Positions 9,951 to 22,200 of a DNA stretch of 64,000 bases are shown piece after piece. The DNA comes from Solea solea. Lineage: Eukaryota > Chordata > Actinopteri > Pleuronectiformes > Soleidae. The notes beneath the pieces are model-generated. The model made no database searches and was not told where the DNA came from. It saw only the letters and a list, made by a program, of their open reading frames with translations. Within the stretch, counting starts at the first letter, position 1; every line of letters starts with the position of its first letter. A program made the translations under genes and the position numbers. Location of the stretch: the NCBI RefSeq assembly GCF_958295425.1, contig NC_081154.1, forward strand, positions 1,804,890-1,868,889, written 5' to 3'.

Positions 9951-12000
9951 CAAACTTGTTTAAAAGTCATTTTTTTGAAAGTCTATGAAATAAATTAGTG
10001 TTTTTATAATGACAGGAGTTTTAAAATGGACTGTGGCGGCTCTAGATTATCACTCAGCAGTTTTTGAGACAAAGGACAGAGAATATGTGCACTATTAGCT
10101 GAAGCAGGGATTTGCGTTGTCATTTTCTTTTCTTTGCATATTTAATCGTGTCGAGTGAGTAAAGCGTGATATCTACAGACGCTCAGCTCCGGCCTCATCC
10201 TCGTCTCCCTCCCGTCTGAGCTGCTGTCGCGTCGTCCTGTAAATATCCCGTGCAGATAAAGCGGCCGTAAAGATGAAGCCATCATCTGAACATAATCTGA
10301 GACAGATTTACAGCTTCCTCTGACAGTCCTGTTCGATCCCCGCTTATCTCAGAGCGGGACGCCTCCTCCCAGCAGCACATGCACCGCTCTCATCTCTGCA
10401 CCTCCATCTTCTCTTCTGTCGCCAAGTCTTTCTTTATGGCAAAGAAAACAACATCTGCTCTACGAACTCTGAAAACACCTTCTGGATTTCCCGCTCAAAG
10501 AAAGAGGGAAAGACTTTGTTTTTTTTGTCCCAGATTATGTTCTTCTGTGGTTTGGATTAACCAGAGAACTAATGAGTCATTCAGAGCAGGGAGTGTCCAG
10601 GAAATATTCTTTCACTCTATTCAGTGAATTCTACTGACTTTCATTCAAAAAGGAGGTTGGAAATGCTTCCAAAATACTTGTTTAGTTAGATTTTAGTTTA
10701 TGTTAAAAAAGGCTTCTTCTATGATTATGTCCTTCACTGACTGTCAATAACTGAAGTGATTAAAGAATTCTAACTGTACATGTACTGTACATCTCTTTTA
10801 GCCTTTCTAATAGCATCTCTGCGAGTTAGTTAGCTTCAGTCACTGAACCAAAATACCACTGAATATCATCGCTAAATACACCAGAGTCCGCTGTTAAATA
10901 TTGAGATTTAAGACATTTCCTTTGCTAAACGCAGGTTTTCAGAATTTTTAAGTCTTTTTAACTGATCTACAGTTTGTTTGGAACCTCGCCAGAGCAGGTA
11001 CAAAGAAAAGCACCAGGTGCCAGGTACGATCACTAATGGAAAAGCAAAAGAATAAATAGAGTAGAGTCGAGCCGAGTCGTGCTAGAACTGTACGATGGAC
11101 TTTGCTGATTGAATTTTAAGGTATGAAACAATTCATATTGTTGTTGTTGTTCTGGGGTTTGTTTGTATCTACTGTATATCGCAATACAATTCTGTAAGAA
11201 CTGACTTTAGCTCCACAGAATGAAATATGGATGAATGGATGAATGGTAAGTGTAAAGCAGCGAAAACGGATGGAGGAAAAGGTTTAAGGAAAGAAAGATG
11301 AAAGAAATATGTAAATGCCATCCAGGCAAATAGATAGATAGATGAAAACCTCTCTGCTTTGCATTTCAAATATTCCCCCCCGAGTTTCCCAGGAGGAGAA
11401 GAAATCCAATTTCCCGGCACCAAAACCGGGAAATAAAACATGAAGACACAATAAAACGTGTGCAGATTTGACCTGAATCTCGTCGCCTAACAGGCGAGCA
11501 AACACTCAGCGCTGAAAGAAAACGACTGAACAAGTGTTTTATAATGTGTGTGTGTGTGTGTGTGTGTGTGTGTCTCAGTGAGTGGGATTAAGAGATGATG
11601 AATTTCTGTGTTTGGCAAAAAAGACGATTTTTAATCTGCGCCATTCATTCAAGATTTCAAAGGAACGTGAATGAAACGGAGCTGCTCGCTCGGGATTGTC
11701 GCTCGCAGGGCAGCGCATCCACCAAATAATCACATTACGGTTCACAAATGTGTGCACTGTGTGAGTGTAAAAGAGCGGAGTTGTGCGATTTAGACGCGCA
11801 TTGTGATGAGAGGGTACAACATTTTTACACATAATCTCTTTTTCAGGGTTTAAATTACTGTCGAATGACACAACACCTGACACAGGAACTAGCTTGAAAG
11901 CAATGACGACACCAAATTTCAATTTGACTCAATTCTAGCTTCATTGATATTTAGAGTTAAAAGTGTTTGACATGTGCTGTTTATTTAGTCGGTAAACACC
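9951..12000. other. Intron 3, no gene seen
   Basis: The stretch holds an IT-rich block at 10130-10420 with little repeat character, a fragment at 10975-11100 of the ACGGTAC-type repeat (GAGTCGAGCCGAGTCGTGCT), and a (GT)n at 11545-11572. No exon was recognised on either strand. Confidence 0.4.
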
Positions 12001-12009
12001 AGGTTTTTC

Positions 12010-12330
12010 TTTTTAATTTAGAACAGCTATACAAGCTAAATGCTAACAGTAACTTTTCATCACAGATTTCATCACATTATTTATTTCAGTCTGGACTAAA
12101 TTAGACTATTAAACAGCAACTAGTACAGATAGCGATGCTGCTAGCTTGCAAACTAGCAAATGTGACAGGAAGCTAATGTAATTTAATCTTTTCTTTTGTT
12201 TAATAATAACACACATTACACAAATGCTACGACTTCACTGATCACAAGCTAAAACACCCTAAAAAGCTAAAAAGCCAGTTAGCCCGCTGAATGCTAGCCA
12301 TTTCTTATATAATTTCTATATTATTGTCGT
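12010..12330. repeat. GCTAA/GCTAGC-rich degenerate sequence
   Basis: Many short GCTAAA, GCTAGC and TTAGC words recur without a fixed period. Similar tracts are at 29325-29580, 31270-31510, 42125-42560 and, as a true tandem array, 54045-54908. Confidence 0.5.
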
Positions 12331-12462
12331 TCACCATGCCAGTTAGCAATCTGTAGTTATTGGCTCCGCCCCTTTTTAGGGACCTGAGAGTAGGATAGAG
12401 TGGCATCTCAGGGTGATCGCAAACTTGTGAATACCTTCTGGAAACAGACACAGTGATACATA

Positions 12463-12560
12463 CAGGGTTCCCAAGGGTCCTTGAAAGTTTGTGAATTTAG
12501 AAAAAAAAATTCAAGGCCCTTGAAAGTGTATGAAATAATATCAAGTTATAATGAGTGGTT
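12463..12560. mobile_element. hAT-like non-autonomous element, truncated
   Basis: The left end CAGGGTTCCCAAGGGTCCTT is the terminus seen on the longer copies at 18663 and 56054. CAGGGTTCCC-type ends are typical of the hAT superfamily. The right half is missing. Confidence 0.6.
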
Positions 12561-12744
12561 TTTGTATGTTGTGTTTATTTACAGCAAATGCTATATTGTT
12601 GAATTTAAATCTAAACACTTGTTATTATTTTGAAATTCTGTGAAATATCACCACAGAATATTCTTAATAAAACACAGATCACAAACCACCCTTTAAATTC
12701 AACATACTACATATGTGCTGCCCTGTGAATACTGGGATACTCAC

Positions 12745-12850
12745 TATACCTGCTGCTATGGCCATGAGGAAAGGAATTGGGCTTGTAACCAAAGGGTTGA
12801 CAGTTCAAATCCTGTCACAGGTATGGAGCTGGGGTGCCCCTGATTTGACT
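12745..12850 (+). mobile_element. SINE-like fragment with tRNA B-box remnant
   Basis: GAGGAAAGGAATTGGGCTTG, TAACCAAAGGGTTGACAGTT, CAAATCCTGTCACAGG and GGGGTGCCCCTGA match the body of the tRNA-derived SINE also present at 21035-21190 and, inverted, at 48065-48240. Confidence 0.6.
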
Positions 12851-12999
12851 TCATTGGACAAGCTTCAAGTGGCCTTTTATTTTGTATTTATTTACAAATA
12901 TAGCCTCCGTTCAGAGGGAGAATCTCAGCTGGATGATTAGGGGACGGACCTGAGGAGACTGATTGCCGTGGCCTTTTTCAGAGCTATTCCTGCTCTGCT

Positions 13000-13001
<2 letters not shown>

Positions 13002-13059
<58 letters not shown>

Positions 13060-13135
13060 CTTCCACTCAACATTGATCCATCGACCCACAGTCCAGTAAA
13101 ACCTCGCTTGGACCAAAGGGTGAATCTCATTTCTG

Positions 13136-13175
<40 letters not shown>

Positions 13176-13337
13176 CTAACAAGCATGTTGATTTTTGATG
13201 ACAAGATTGATGTAGCCTCTCTGAATTCTCCCTGCGTCAACAATAGCCCGCTATTCTTTGTCTGTTCTTGTGTGTGTGTGTGCGTGTGTGTGCGTGTGTG
13301 TGCGTGTGTGTGTGTGTGCGTGTGTGTGTGTGTGCAG
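13002..13337. repeat. Three opposed (GT)n/(CA)n arrays
   Basis: (GT)n at 13002-13058, (CA)n at 13137-13174 and (GT)n with GC interruptions at 13270-13336 alternate in orientation within 340 bp. They can form hairpins. Confidence 0.9.
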
Positions 13338-13964
13338 CCTCTGTGACAGCGCTGCAATCACCGCGGTGTAATTGGAATTGAGCAGCTCATCCATGTAAGT
13401 GCGGCGGCTCCGTCCTTACAGTGTGAGGTGGAGAGATTCATAATGAGATGCAGGTTTGTTTCCTTAGGGGTCAAAGGTTAGTTATAGAAGGCAACACCAT
13501 ATTCATGAGTTCACTGTGGAATAATATATAATATATGACGAGCATGAAGAAAATATAAAAATAAAGTGCTTTGATATTTTATGTAGGGATGAAAATTTCA
13601 GGTGTTTTTTTTTCCTTTTACTGACGGATGAACGTGTTAATGATTAATGATCAACAGGCTGTCAGTGAGAGAAATGAATGTGTTTGAGTTACATGGCATT
13701 CATGTAATAATTCACAAAAAACCATGAGCTTCATAAAAACAGAGAGCGCCCTCTCTGGTCGGGAGAATATCTAATTGTGATTTTTCTGACAGATAATGCA
13801 ATGTGTGGGATCTGCTATTCACTGTGTGACAAATTAAAAACGTGGTGGAGCATTAACACGAGAAATCATAAAGATATTAATTGCTTAGGATTTTATTTTA
13901 AATGCAGCCAATTTGCAGCCTTTACAAATTTGTTTTAAATTGTAATGAAGTGGCTGTAGCTGAT

Positions 13965-14262
13965 ATTTTATATATATGTATATACATATATACATATGCA
14001 TATATATGCATATGTATGCATATCCTTGCTTATCCTATCCCAAAATATCACAATCAACAACATATGTATATATGTATTGTATATATATACATATATACGT
14101 ATATACTGTATATATAATGTTTAGTCTAAGGCTACATTTTAAAGCAATTTTAATAATAAAGAAACTTTCTTATTGGCAGTTTATTGAATTTCTGCCAATA
14201 AACTCTGCTAAACCATGTAAACTCATGTAAATTCATAATAATAATAATAATAATGTTGTCTC
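13965..14262. repeat. (TA)/(TATG) simple sequence and (AAT)n
   Basis: ATATACATAT/TATGCATA runs lie at 13967-14120 and an (AAT)n array at 14236-14256. Confidence 0.85.
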
Positions 14263-15330
14263 TTTTACACTAAACAGTTTGTTTACAGTTCACAGTTGAC
14301 TACATATCTATTATTTATTACACGTATTAGTCTAGTCTAGTTAAGGCTGTGTCACTGCATTCATATTTATATGAATATTTCCTTTCCTCATCTATAAAAA
14401 TATAAACTGATCCAAACAAATTCTATTTTGAGGGACAAGTTTCCAACATCATCGTCGTCATCACAGGTCAGAGGTGAATATTTAGTATCTCAGTCTTTTT
14501 TATTACTCTTGTTGATATATAAATAAATCCTTAAATGTGTTCATGTCTGCTTCGACCTCGTACGCCTGATCTTACAGAGCGGGTGAAAGACGTGGAGGTC
14601 GACGTCTGAAGGACTTGATTTAAATGGTCAGAGTTAGAATATTTTCGGAGTTATTCTAAACACGTGTTGTTGAAACTTGACGTCAGTGATGCACGAAAAA
14701 GTCACAAACCGTAGAAAAATATCCTCGTCTTGTCTGAGAGTTGGTTTCTCCTTCGTTTCACAGGATATTTTAACAAGCACTGCACTCTGAACTCTCATAC
14801 TACTTTGAACACTGGTTACTATGGCAACAGTGAGAGCATTTCTGATCACTCATATCTGCAGTTACTTTGGTTACTGCATGAATGAAACGTTATATACGAT
14901 CCAGCAATTACTTCAGATCGATATGGATCTATTTCAACATCAACATGACATCTTATTTCAGAGGAAGTTGCCTCTTCTTTGACTTATTTTAAAATAAAAA
15001 CATTTACATTTGAGGTTTTAACAGCTGCAGACAAAAGATACGACTAATCCTAATTGGAAGGAAGGACTGAAATAATGTGTTCAAATGTAAAATAATTTTC
15101 CTCAATATCAGTTTATCTCTATATCTACCTGTGCACATAATTGTGATTTAATGCTTTGTCTCTCTGTCTTTGTTTTTACTGTCAACCAAGAATTTTAAAA
15201 AACACTCATTTTATCACAATAATTATTATAGTCATGATTTTTGCTCGTGTAAATCCAAAAATGACATTTACTTTAAGACTTCCAAATCAATCATCCACCC
15301 ATCCACCAATCTATCCACTCATCCACTCAT
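14263..15330. other. Intron 3, no gene seen
   Basis: AT-rich single-copy-looking sequence with no splice-bounded open frame and no recognised element. Confidence 0.4.
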
Positions 15331-15930
15331 CCTCTCCCTCCTTCCTTCCTTCCCTCCCTCCCTCCCTCTCCTCCTGTAACCACAGCAGTGCAGGACGTCT
15401 CCAGAGTGTTGCAAAGCCTCATGGGACAACGTGAGCTCTAGTGCTTTTCATTATTCATGCCTCGCTCTCTCCAACTTGTCGCACTTTCCTCCCTTTTTCT
15501 CTCTCCACCGCCTCGTCCAGCCTTCATTTCTTTCTTTCTTTATCTTTATTTATCTTTATTTATTTATTAGAAGGTATTTGCTGACGAGCAGCCTGGACTT
15601 TAACGCGCTCACGTCCACATGGACACAGAGTTCACGCTTTGACCTCAGGAGGCTGAAGGTAACGTGGCAACGGCGACCAAGTCAGGACGTCTTCACGCCA
15701 GATTATCTGTCTCTGTGAGACACAGACAGACAGACAGACAGACAGACATGGACATTATTAATCTTCCTCTGAGAGCCCGACACACACACACACACACACA
15801 TGGACGACTGTGTCCCCTGAGGCAGCAGAGACGAGTCAGTGTGATTAAGTGAGCCGCAGCATGTGCACGTGAAACAGGCGTGTTTGCTCACAGCATTTCA
15901 CTGACTGACACACACACACACACACACACA
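15331..15930. repeat. Microsatellite cluster: (TTCC)n, (CTTTATTTAT)n, (CAGA)n, (CA)n
   Basis: TTCC/TCCC runs lie at 15338-15372, TTTATCTTTATT repeats at 15536-15570, (CAGA)6 at 15722-15748, (CA)n at 15780-15800 and (CA)n at 15906-15932. Confidence 0.85.
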
Positions 15931-16489
15931 CAAAAGTGATTCTAAACACTGTATTTATGCCAGACCTGTAGGTGGCGCTGTAAAGAATGACTCATATGCG
16001 ATAAAGTCGATACGATACTAGATTTTTGCAGATTTCACTTGTTCTCGTGTGAACGTGTCATTCAAGGTTTTGAAGATGAAAATCTGAATAAATTTTCCTA
16101 AAGTATCAACTGCCAAAGTTTGAACTTCAGGAAACAACAAAAAATTGCGAGACGTGCAAAGAACCAAGATTATAACGTCTATGTTTCTATTTTAAAAGAC
16201 GGTGGAGACAAGTGAGACGGACTTTTGCCCAGAATGGTTTTCACAGCGACAAACACAAGAGAGCGTGAGAAGAACTCAAGGACACGCCTTCAATGTCAGG
16301 AACAGACAAAAAGGAAGATTCCAACACTTTCACATGGAAAACAATTAAATAGTGCACGTGTTCCTTAATAAAAACAATTAAGAATCATAGATACTGTATA
16401 GAGATGTAGAAACTATGAGATGTTGATATAACAAAAACTCAAATCTACTGTTAAAACTAAACTCAACTTCTTTCTTTGAGCAAAATCCA

Positions 16490-16590
16490 AGCACTTTCAA
16501 TGACCCAGGTCTATTTAGGGTTTAGGATTTTCAAAAAACCTTGAAGGACCTTGATATGTCAAGGATTTCAAGGACCTGTAGGATGTTTTT
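16490..16590. mobile_element. Fragment of the CCTTGAA-rich hAT-like repeat
   Basis: CAAGCACTTTCAATGACCCA, ACCTTGAAGGACCTTGATAT and GTCAAGGATTTCAAGGACCT are a reverse-oriented, diverged piece of the family at 18663-19180. Confidence 0.45.
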
Positions 16591-16899
16591 AATGTGGCGT
16601 ACACGTCATTCCATGTCAAACCAAGTACTTTTACTTTGAAATTCATGTATATCTTCCCACCGGCCACTCGAGACCAGACCAGACCCTCGTTGGTCTCTTA
16701 AAAGCTCTAAACTTACTGTATCTAACTGATATTGTACGGTAGATACTCAAGATTGTGATATCATTTCAGTATCGGACCCGAAAAAAGGTATCGGGCCGTC
16801 CCAACTCAGCGTGTTGACCAATTCTCAGTCCTAAGTGTTACCGACAGTGGCATCAGAAGAAAAGCAAAGACATGGGACGTTCTTAAGCTCATCAAGCCA

Positions 16900-17190
16900 A
16901 GGAGAAGGTGGCGCTTTACTGTAAAAGTGATTTAAAATGTTCAATGTTGGCGCCCAGATTTAATTTCCATGTGTAAATGGTCCCAAAGTTTAGGGGCAGC
17001 TACAGAAAAGGGCAGAGTTTTTAGACCTCAGAACTCAGGATGAGGTTTGAAGAAGAAGAAGAAGTTCAGGGATGTGAGATGGTGCCAAACCATTAAGACA
17101 ACCATAACAATTCAAATCTGTCCTAAATCAAATAGGAAGCCAGTGGAAAAAGTGCAACTGGTCTGAACTGGCATCAAGAGAATTACAATA
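16900..17190. mobile_element. Diverged dispersed repeat, possibly LINE-derived
   Basis: CCCAAAGTTTAGGGGCAGCT, AGGAAGCCAGTGGA and AACAATTCAAATCTGTCCTA resemble a widely dispersed fish repeat. A second, differently preserved piece is at 35570-35775 (TCTATAACTGACCTGGAGCC AGTGAGG). Classification is uncertain. Confidence 0.4.
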
Positions 17191-17731
17191 ACCCAGCGTC
17201 TCTAAGACCTTAAGAGGGAAAGACAGCACCACACACAGGACACACTCAGTCCGTGGTTGTTCTCTACTCATCAGGCCGCTCCTGAAAAAGGCCACACTAA
17301 CAGAATTATGAGGACATTTTCCACGTGTGGATCCAGTCAACGACGCAGAGACACTGAATGAACTCCCAGACACAGAAAAGTCACATCCACTACATCTGTG
17401 ACTGCAGAGAAGAGACAGAGAGAGACGTGACCTGCAGAGAACTCACACACACACACACACACACACACACAGTCTTCACAGAGAACAGCGACGCAGGAGG
17501 ACGTGGACACAGCTGGACGTGGCCGATCATCACTGTCGCACAGCGGAGACGCTCACTCTGGGACGGTTTAATGGTCTCACGCGCTGGTTTAGTCTTGTCT
17601 CACGTTATTAACTCTGTCATAAAGTTATAGAAGTCGTTTAAAATGCATTTACAGACTGAATAAGAACATCTGCTTCCACACACGTGTCAAATTAAGTACT
17701 GTAGGTTATTACACGCTGGCTGGCTGGCTGC

Positions 17732-18166
17732 TCACTTTATTAGGTACACGTGTTCAAATAGTGGCATTTCCGGCACGTCAACATGGTCAAACAGAACTTG
17801 AGTGACTTTGAACGTGGCATGGTTCTTTGATGGTTCTAGAGTTATTTAACAAACCCTCTGTGCGTTAAATAAAGGTATCGCAGTCATGAGTTTGAGAACC
17901 GTCGGTTTAAATAATCAACCACAATCAAATATAGTGCTTATTTGCACCCCGGCCACTAATTAGAATCAGATTTCTGGGTAAACATACCTTCTTGATGCCA
18001 GAGGTCAAAGGTCAGTGGGGTTTGAAATGAGAGAAAGGCAACAGAAACTCAAATAATGAACTGTTACGACCAAGGTATGAAGAAGAAGAAGAAGAAGAAG
18101 ACCATGTGTGAACTCAGAGAGACCTGTGTCACTTTATTATGTACCTAATAAAGTGGACAGTGAGTG
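17732..18166. mobile_element. Tc1/mariner-like element, internally deleted
   Basis: The left end CACTTTATTAGGTACACGTG and right end GTACCTAATAAAGTGGACAG TGAGTG are the inverted termini of a common fish Tc1-like transposon. Internal pieces (TTTGAACGTGGCATGGTT, TTGATGCCAGAGGTCA, AGGCAACAGAAACTCAAATA) match the transposase gene region in order. About two thirds of a full element is missing and no frame is open. Confidence 0.85.
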
Positions 18167-18662
18167 GAACTCTGAGTGTGAAATGAGAATTCAGACATAA
18201 AAGGGAGAGAAACTCCACTCCACTCTTGCCAGCTTTGGATTCTGAGTCCAGCTTCACGTCACTTTGAACGACAGCTTTGTATTTTTTTGTCTCTGGAGTT
18301 TTTTCACCCGTCAACAGATGTGGACAAATGAGACAAATTGCAGTGTCTCACTCAGGAGGAGGACAGCGCGTTCCTCTGCGCTGACGCTTTCATTTGCATC
18401 TCTCATATAGGGAGAGGTTTTTATTTCCACATCATCTCTTTTCAACTGCGTTATTTATTTCATTTAGTTTCTGACGGAAAGAGAATGTGAATATGTGAAA
18501 TGTGATCGTTTGATTTAATATTGGATAGAATTTTCTTCTTTTTAATCTCTAAGTATCACAATATGATATTTTGCAAACTTTTCTCTTCAAATACAGAGGA
18601 AAGAAAACATGTTATTTCCATAAGATGTTGTTCATTTCATGATTGTTCACTTCAGCTGTAAC

Positions 18663-19180
18663 CAGGATTCTCACAGGTCCTTGATATCCTTGAAAGTTTG
18701 TGAATTTGAAAGCCCTTAAAAATCGCCCTAAACAGACATGGGTCATTGAAAAGTTCTTAAGTTTTGAGCGAGAAAGAAGTTGATATTTAGGTAAATGTTT
18801 CCCTTGTTTGTTACGACGCCACCTACTGTTTCATGCACTGCATTGCTTCATTTATGTAGACTAGCCTACGCAGAACAAACGTGGAGGACAAGGAACGAGT
18901 AAAGTGAAGCAAGAGAGAGAACGACTGACCACGTGATGCCTGGGAAATGAAAATTCCAAGTTCTCTGTCTCACCATAGACTGACTTTGACCAAGATCCCA
19001 AGGACAATCACTTGTCCAGATGCAGAGCGTGCTGCAAATCAATAAAAGTGGACGAAGACGCTCCTACACGTGGACCTCCCTGTCATAAGCTGCGTCAGCA
19101 CAATTCTGTCCTTAAATTTGAGGGGAATTGTTCCTGGAAAAGTCCTTGAATTTGATGTCAAACAAGATGTAGGAACCCTG
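18663..19180. mobile_element. hAT-like non-autonomous element, near full length (518 bp)
   Basis: The left end CAGGATTCTCACAGGTCCTT and right end TAGGAACCCTG are inverted. Flanking 8-mers GCTGTAAC and TGTGTAAC agree at six positions, consistent with a decayed 8-bp target duplication as hAT elements make. The interior holds TGACTTTGACCAAGATCCCA and GGACAATCACTTGTCCA, both shared with copies at 56054-56496 and 56630-56868. Confidence 0.7.
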
Positions 19181-19204
19181 TGTGTAACGTGTCCTGTCTC
19201 GCCT

Positions 19205-19243
<39 letters not shown>

Positions 19244-19444
19244 GAACCATAAAAAGACGCGTTAAAATGTGAGAGAAGACGCTGACGTGTCTCACACTGA
19301 CGTCAGGAGCAGATCAAGGACAAAGATGAGAGTGAAGATTATGAAACCCTGCAGGTAACTACTCATTATCCACACACACACACACACAGAAGAGAGTTAC
19401 AGTATGTGCAGTGACAGAATAATACACAATGTGTGTGTGTGCAC

Positions 19445-19517
19445 TGTAAGTACTGTAAGTACTGTAGGTAGTGTAAGTAGTGTAAGTAGTGTAAGTAGTG
19501 TAGGTCGTGTAGGTGGT
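19445..19517. repeat. 10-bp tandem repeat (GTAAGTAGTG)n
   Basis: About seven units of GTAAGTA(C/G)TG with drift toward GTAGGTGGTG. The repeat contains GTAAGT, a strong splice-donor word on the plus strand, many times over, but there is no plus-strand gene here. Confidence 0.85.
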
Positions 19518-19559
19518 GGCTGCATGTCGATGCCATCAGACGTCATCCCTCTCTGCTCT

Positions 19560-19690
19560 TCTTGTGTTTCATGTCGGCTGCATTAGTGACAGGAGAGTAA
19601 TCAAAGCCGCCATTAATGCCCGGGCCATTTCCTCTGCCCTCGTCCTGCAGGCCCACGGGGCAGAACTATATGCTGCAGACTGAAGTACAC
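19560..19690. other. Non-repetitive island, possible conserved element
   Basis: The block GCATTAGTGACAGGAGAGTA to GAACTATATGCTGCAGAC is free of repeats and compositionally balanced. One plus frame reads 30 codons without a stop, but no known protein is recognised. Confidence 0.25.
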
Positions 19691-19711
19691 GGAGAAGAGC
19701 AGGGTGTGTGT

Positions 19712-19751
19712 GAGGTGGTGGTGGTGGTGGTGCTGGTGGTGGGGGGGGGGC
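19712..19751. repeat. (GGT)n and G run
   Basis: GTGGTGGTGGTGGTG is followed by TGCTGGTGG and a run of ten G. The minus frame gives poly-Pro and is not a gene. Confidence 0.85.
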
Positions 19752-20770
19752 GGGACAGGCGAAAACCACCGAGCTAATGGATTTTCCTCATTTCCTGTGG
19801 CTTCAGACTTGAAAGAAAGGACGGGGGAAAAAAACGAAATCCCAAAGACGCTGTTGCTGGTAAGAGCAGCGATTTGTTAAGAGAGATCATTTACAGACAA
19901 AAGTCGCCGTCTTTTAATCAACGTAAACTGTGGTTTTTTACTTTATATTACCAGACACGTGTATATATGTGTAGAATGTGGAGTTATGTAATGTACATTT
20001 GTCTACGCTGGTGGATGATTAATGCACAGCAGAGACAGTAAAAACTAAATCAGATTTGATTGAACTTAATTTGAGATATTTTACATTCAGTGCGTTTACA
20101 TGCACAGTTTAATTAAGCTAAGGCCGAGTAAACATGCGGAGACATGTACTGTACATCTGACTCCGCCTCCGAGGTGGTGCAGTATCTCTTTATTTTAATT
20201 TATTTATTTGACCTTTATTTAACCAGCTAAGTCAATTTACGACGACGACCTGGCCGAGCTATAAGCTAGTGCATATCCAAGCCTTTATGTCACATGAGAA
20301 CAAACAGTGGGAGACGTATAAATGCAGGAATAATCGGACTATTATTATCCAGGTATGTTAGTCCGACTAAGACTAGCTTGATTTTAGTTGGACTAACGTG
20401 TTTACATAACATGAAGAAAAAAAACAACTTGTGCTACTAGCTTAACAGCAGTGCTATAAGTGCAATACATAAAAAAAAAACAACAAGTTATTGTGATATA
20501 GCTTGTGTTATATCACATATATTGAATCATTAGCTGCTACATAGCAAGTAAGATGAGAAAAATATGCTAGGTGCTAACTCGGTGACAGCTAGTGTGGCTT
20601 AGCTTAAAGACTCAGGCTAGGGGGGAAACCGTAAACACCGCTGCGTGTGTTTTTAGTTGTTTATTTTTGCTTCTGAGGACAACAAGTCTATTTTTCCTGC
20701 TTCTTTATGCTCAGCTAAGCTAATTACCCGTTGAAGGCAGCCCAGGATTTAGTGCCCGGTTGTCAAAGTG
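19752..20770. other. Intron 3, no gene seen
   Basis: AT-rich stretch with a short TTTATTTGACCTTTATTTAA CCAGCTAAGTCA repeat fragment at about 20203-20232 and GCTAA-type words at about 20420-20620. No exon was recognised. Confidence 0.4.
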
Positions 20771-20774
20771 CTGG

Positions 20775-20875
20775 GTGGCCTGGTAGCCGTGTGGTTAGCA
20801 TGCATACCACATGGGCGTGAATGCGCTGAGCAGTGAGAGCGTGGTTTTGACTCCTGGCTGCTGATGCTTGTACAT
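20775..20875 (+). mobile_element. tRNA-derived SINE head
   Basis: GTAGCCGTGTGGTTAGCATG resembles a tRNA A-box region and GTGGTTTTGACTCCTGGCTG a degenerate B-box. It does not fold as a complete tRNA and is read as a SINE head. Confidence 0.5.
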
Positions 20876-21034
20876 TTCCTTTCTGTCTTTACTGTTCCCA
20901 ACAAACAAAAGCAGGAAAAAACACAAAGTAAAAGCAGACAAAAGCAAAGTCATCAAATGATTATATTCTTCCAAATAATCTGCAACCAGAAGTAAGTAAG
21001 TAAGTATTATTTTGAAATCCAATCCAGTCATTTT

Positions 21035-21190
21035 GGCCAAGAGGAAAGGAATTAGCCTAATTAGAGGATTAGGTTTGTAACCGCAAGGTTGCTGGTCTAA
21101 TCCTAGGGAGGGCCGAGGGCTGTGGTGCCCCTGAGCAAGGCACCCAATGAGTGTTTACTACTGGCGTGGAACACTGGGTTCCCACTAGGG
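21035..21190 (+). mobile_element. tRNA-derived SINE body
   Basis: GAGGAAAGGAATTAGCC, TTTGTAACCGCAAGGTTGCT, GGTCTAATCCTAGGG and GTGGTGCCCCTGAGCAAGGC ACC are classic parts of a teleost tRNA-derived SINE. GGTCTAATCC is the B-box equivalent. Confidence 0.75.
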
Positions 21191-21199
21191 CTGCAACTA

Positions 21200-21241
<42 letters not shown>

Positions 21242-21300
21242 TAGTTGCAGCCCTTTAATATATTTAATATATATTAAATGTGTTGCAGCCCTTTAATATA

Positions 21301-21350
<50 letters not shown>

Positions 21351-21375
21351 TATGTATATATACATATATATAATT
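21186..21375. repeat. (TA)n expansions between inverted GGGCTGCAACTATATA copies
   Basis: AGGGCTGCAACTATATATG at 21187 faces its inverse CATATATAGTTGCAGCCC at 21237-21254. A third CAGCCCTTTAATATAT follows at about 21287. Long TA/TATG runs fill the spaces. It looks like the end of a GGGCTGCAAC element turned into a large AT palindrome. Confidence 0.75.
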
Positions 21376-21889
21376 TGCTGTATTGAAAAGGAAAATACAC
21401 CGACACCTACACGTAGACGTTCATGTTTTTTTTAACATTATGGGAAATAAAAACGTGAAATAAGCGAGTAGATTAGTTTATAAAATGACATAGGGATGAT
21501 ATTTTCACCTGTACTCTCTCGCCTCATTCATTCAGAGACGCTGAATTAGACATGAGAAGATAAAACACTCACATTTCCTTAGCAACACGCCATTAAACCC
21601 AGTTGAAGTGGCCCACTCTCCCCCCGTCTCCCCCCGTCTCCCCCACTCTCCTTCCATCTCTGACTCACTCAGCTCACCACAAACAACCAAGGTGCTTCTT
21701 TTTTCTTTCTTTTTCTAAATCCTGTGGCTTCTGTGCACAATTTAATTTAACTGTGCCTCAACTTGTGAGCTACTTTAATCAGTTCTATCTTAAAATCACC
21801 ACCCGCCACTGCGCCACTCGTCTACGGCTTTACACCCTACGTCTTGTCTCCTCGCGCGTGCTCAACATGGGCAGCAACTATGCGAGTAA

Positions 21890-22200
21890 TTAGCGACGGA
21901 ACCCTCCGAATTCTTTCATGTCTGGATTGAAATTTATTGCCGAGACAATTAGTGTAATTATGCTGTTTGTTTGCCGCCTGGCTCAGGAGGAGGAGGAGCA
22001 GGAGGAGGAGGAGGAGGTGGTGGTGGTGGTGGTGGTGGTGTCATGCCACTGGAACAGGATCCAACTTGTGTGCTTGTGTGTGACTTCAGTCTAGACTCGC
22101 GTATTGTTGCAAAAAAAAAAGGAAAAAGCAGAGATTTGGCAACGTGGTACGAGCATGAATGATTTATGACACACAAATGTCGGCGGATTACAGCTCACAG
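21890..22200. other. Repeat-poor island interrupted by (GGA)(GGT) microsatellite
   Basis: CCGAGACAATTAGTGTAATT and GCATGAATGATTTATGACAC look like homeodomain-rich conserved sequence. Between them (GGA)n turns into (GGT)n at 21987-22040. The plus and minus frames through the microsatellite give poly-Gly or poly-Pro. Confidence 0.3.

Noticed and set aside
20775..20875. Possible true tRNA gene
   Set aside because: Box-like words are degenerate, no cloverleaf can be drawn and the sequence continues into SINE-like text.
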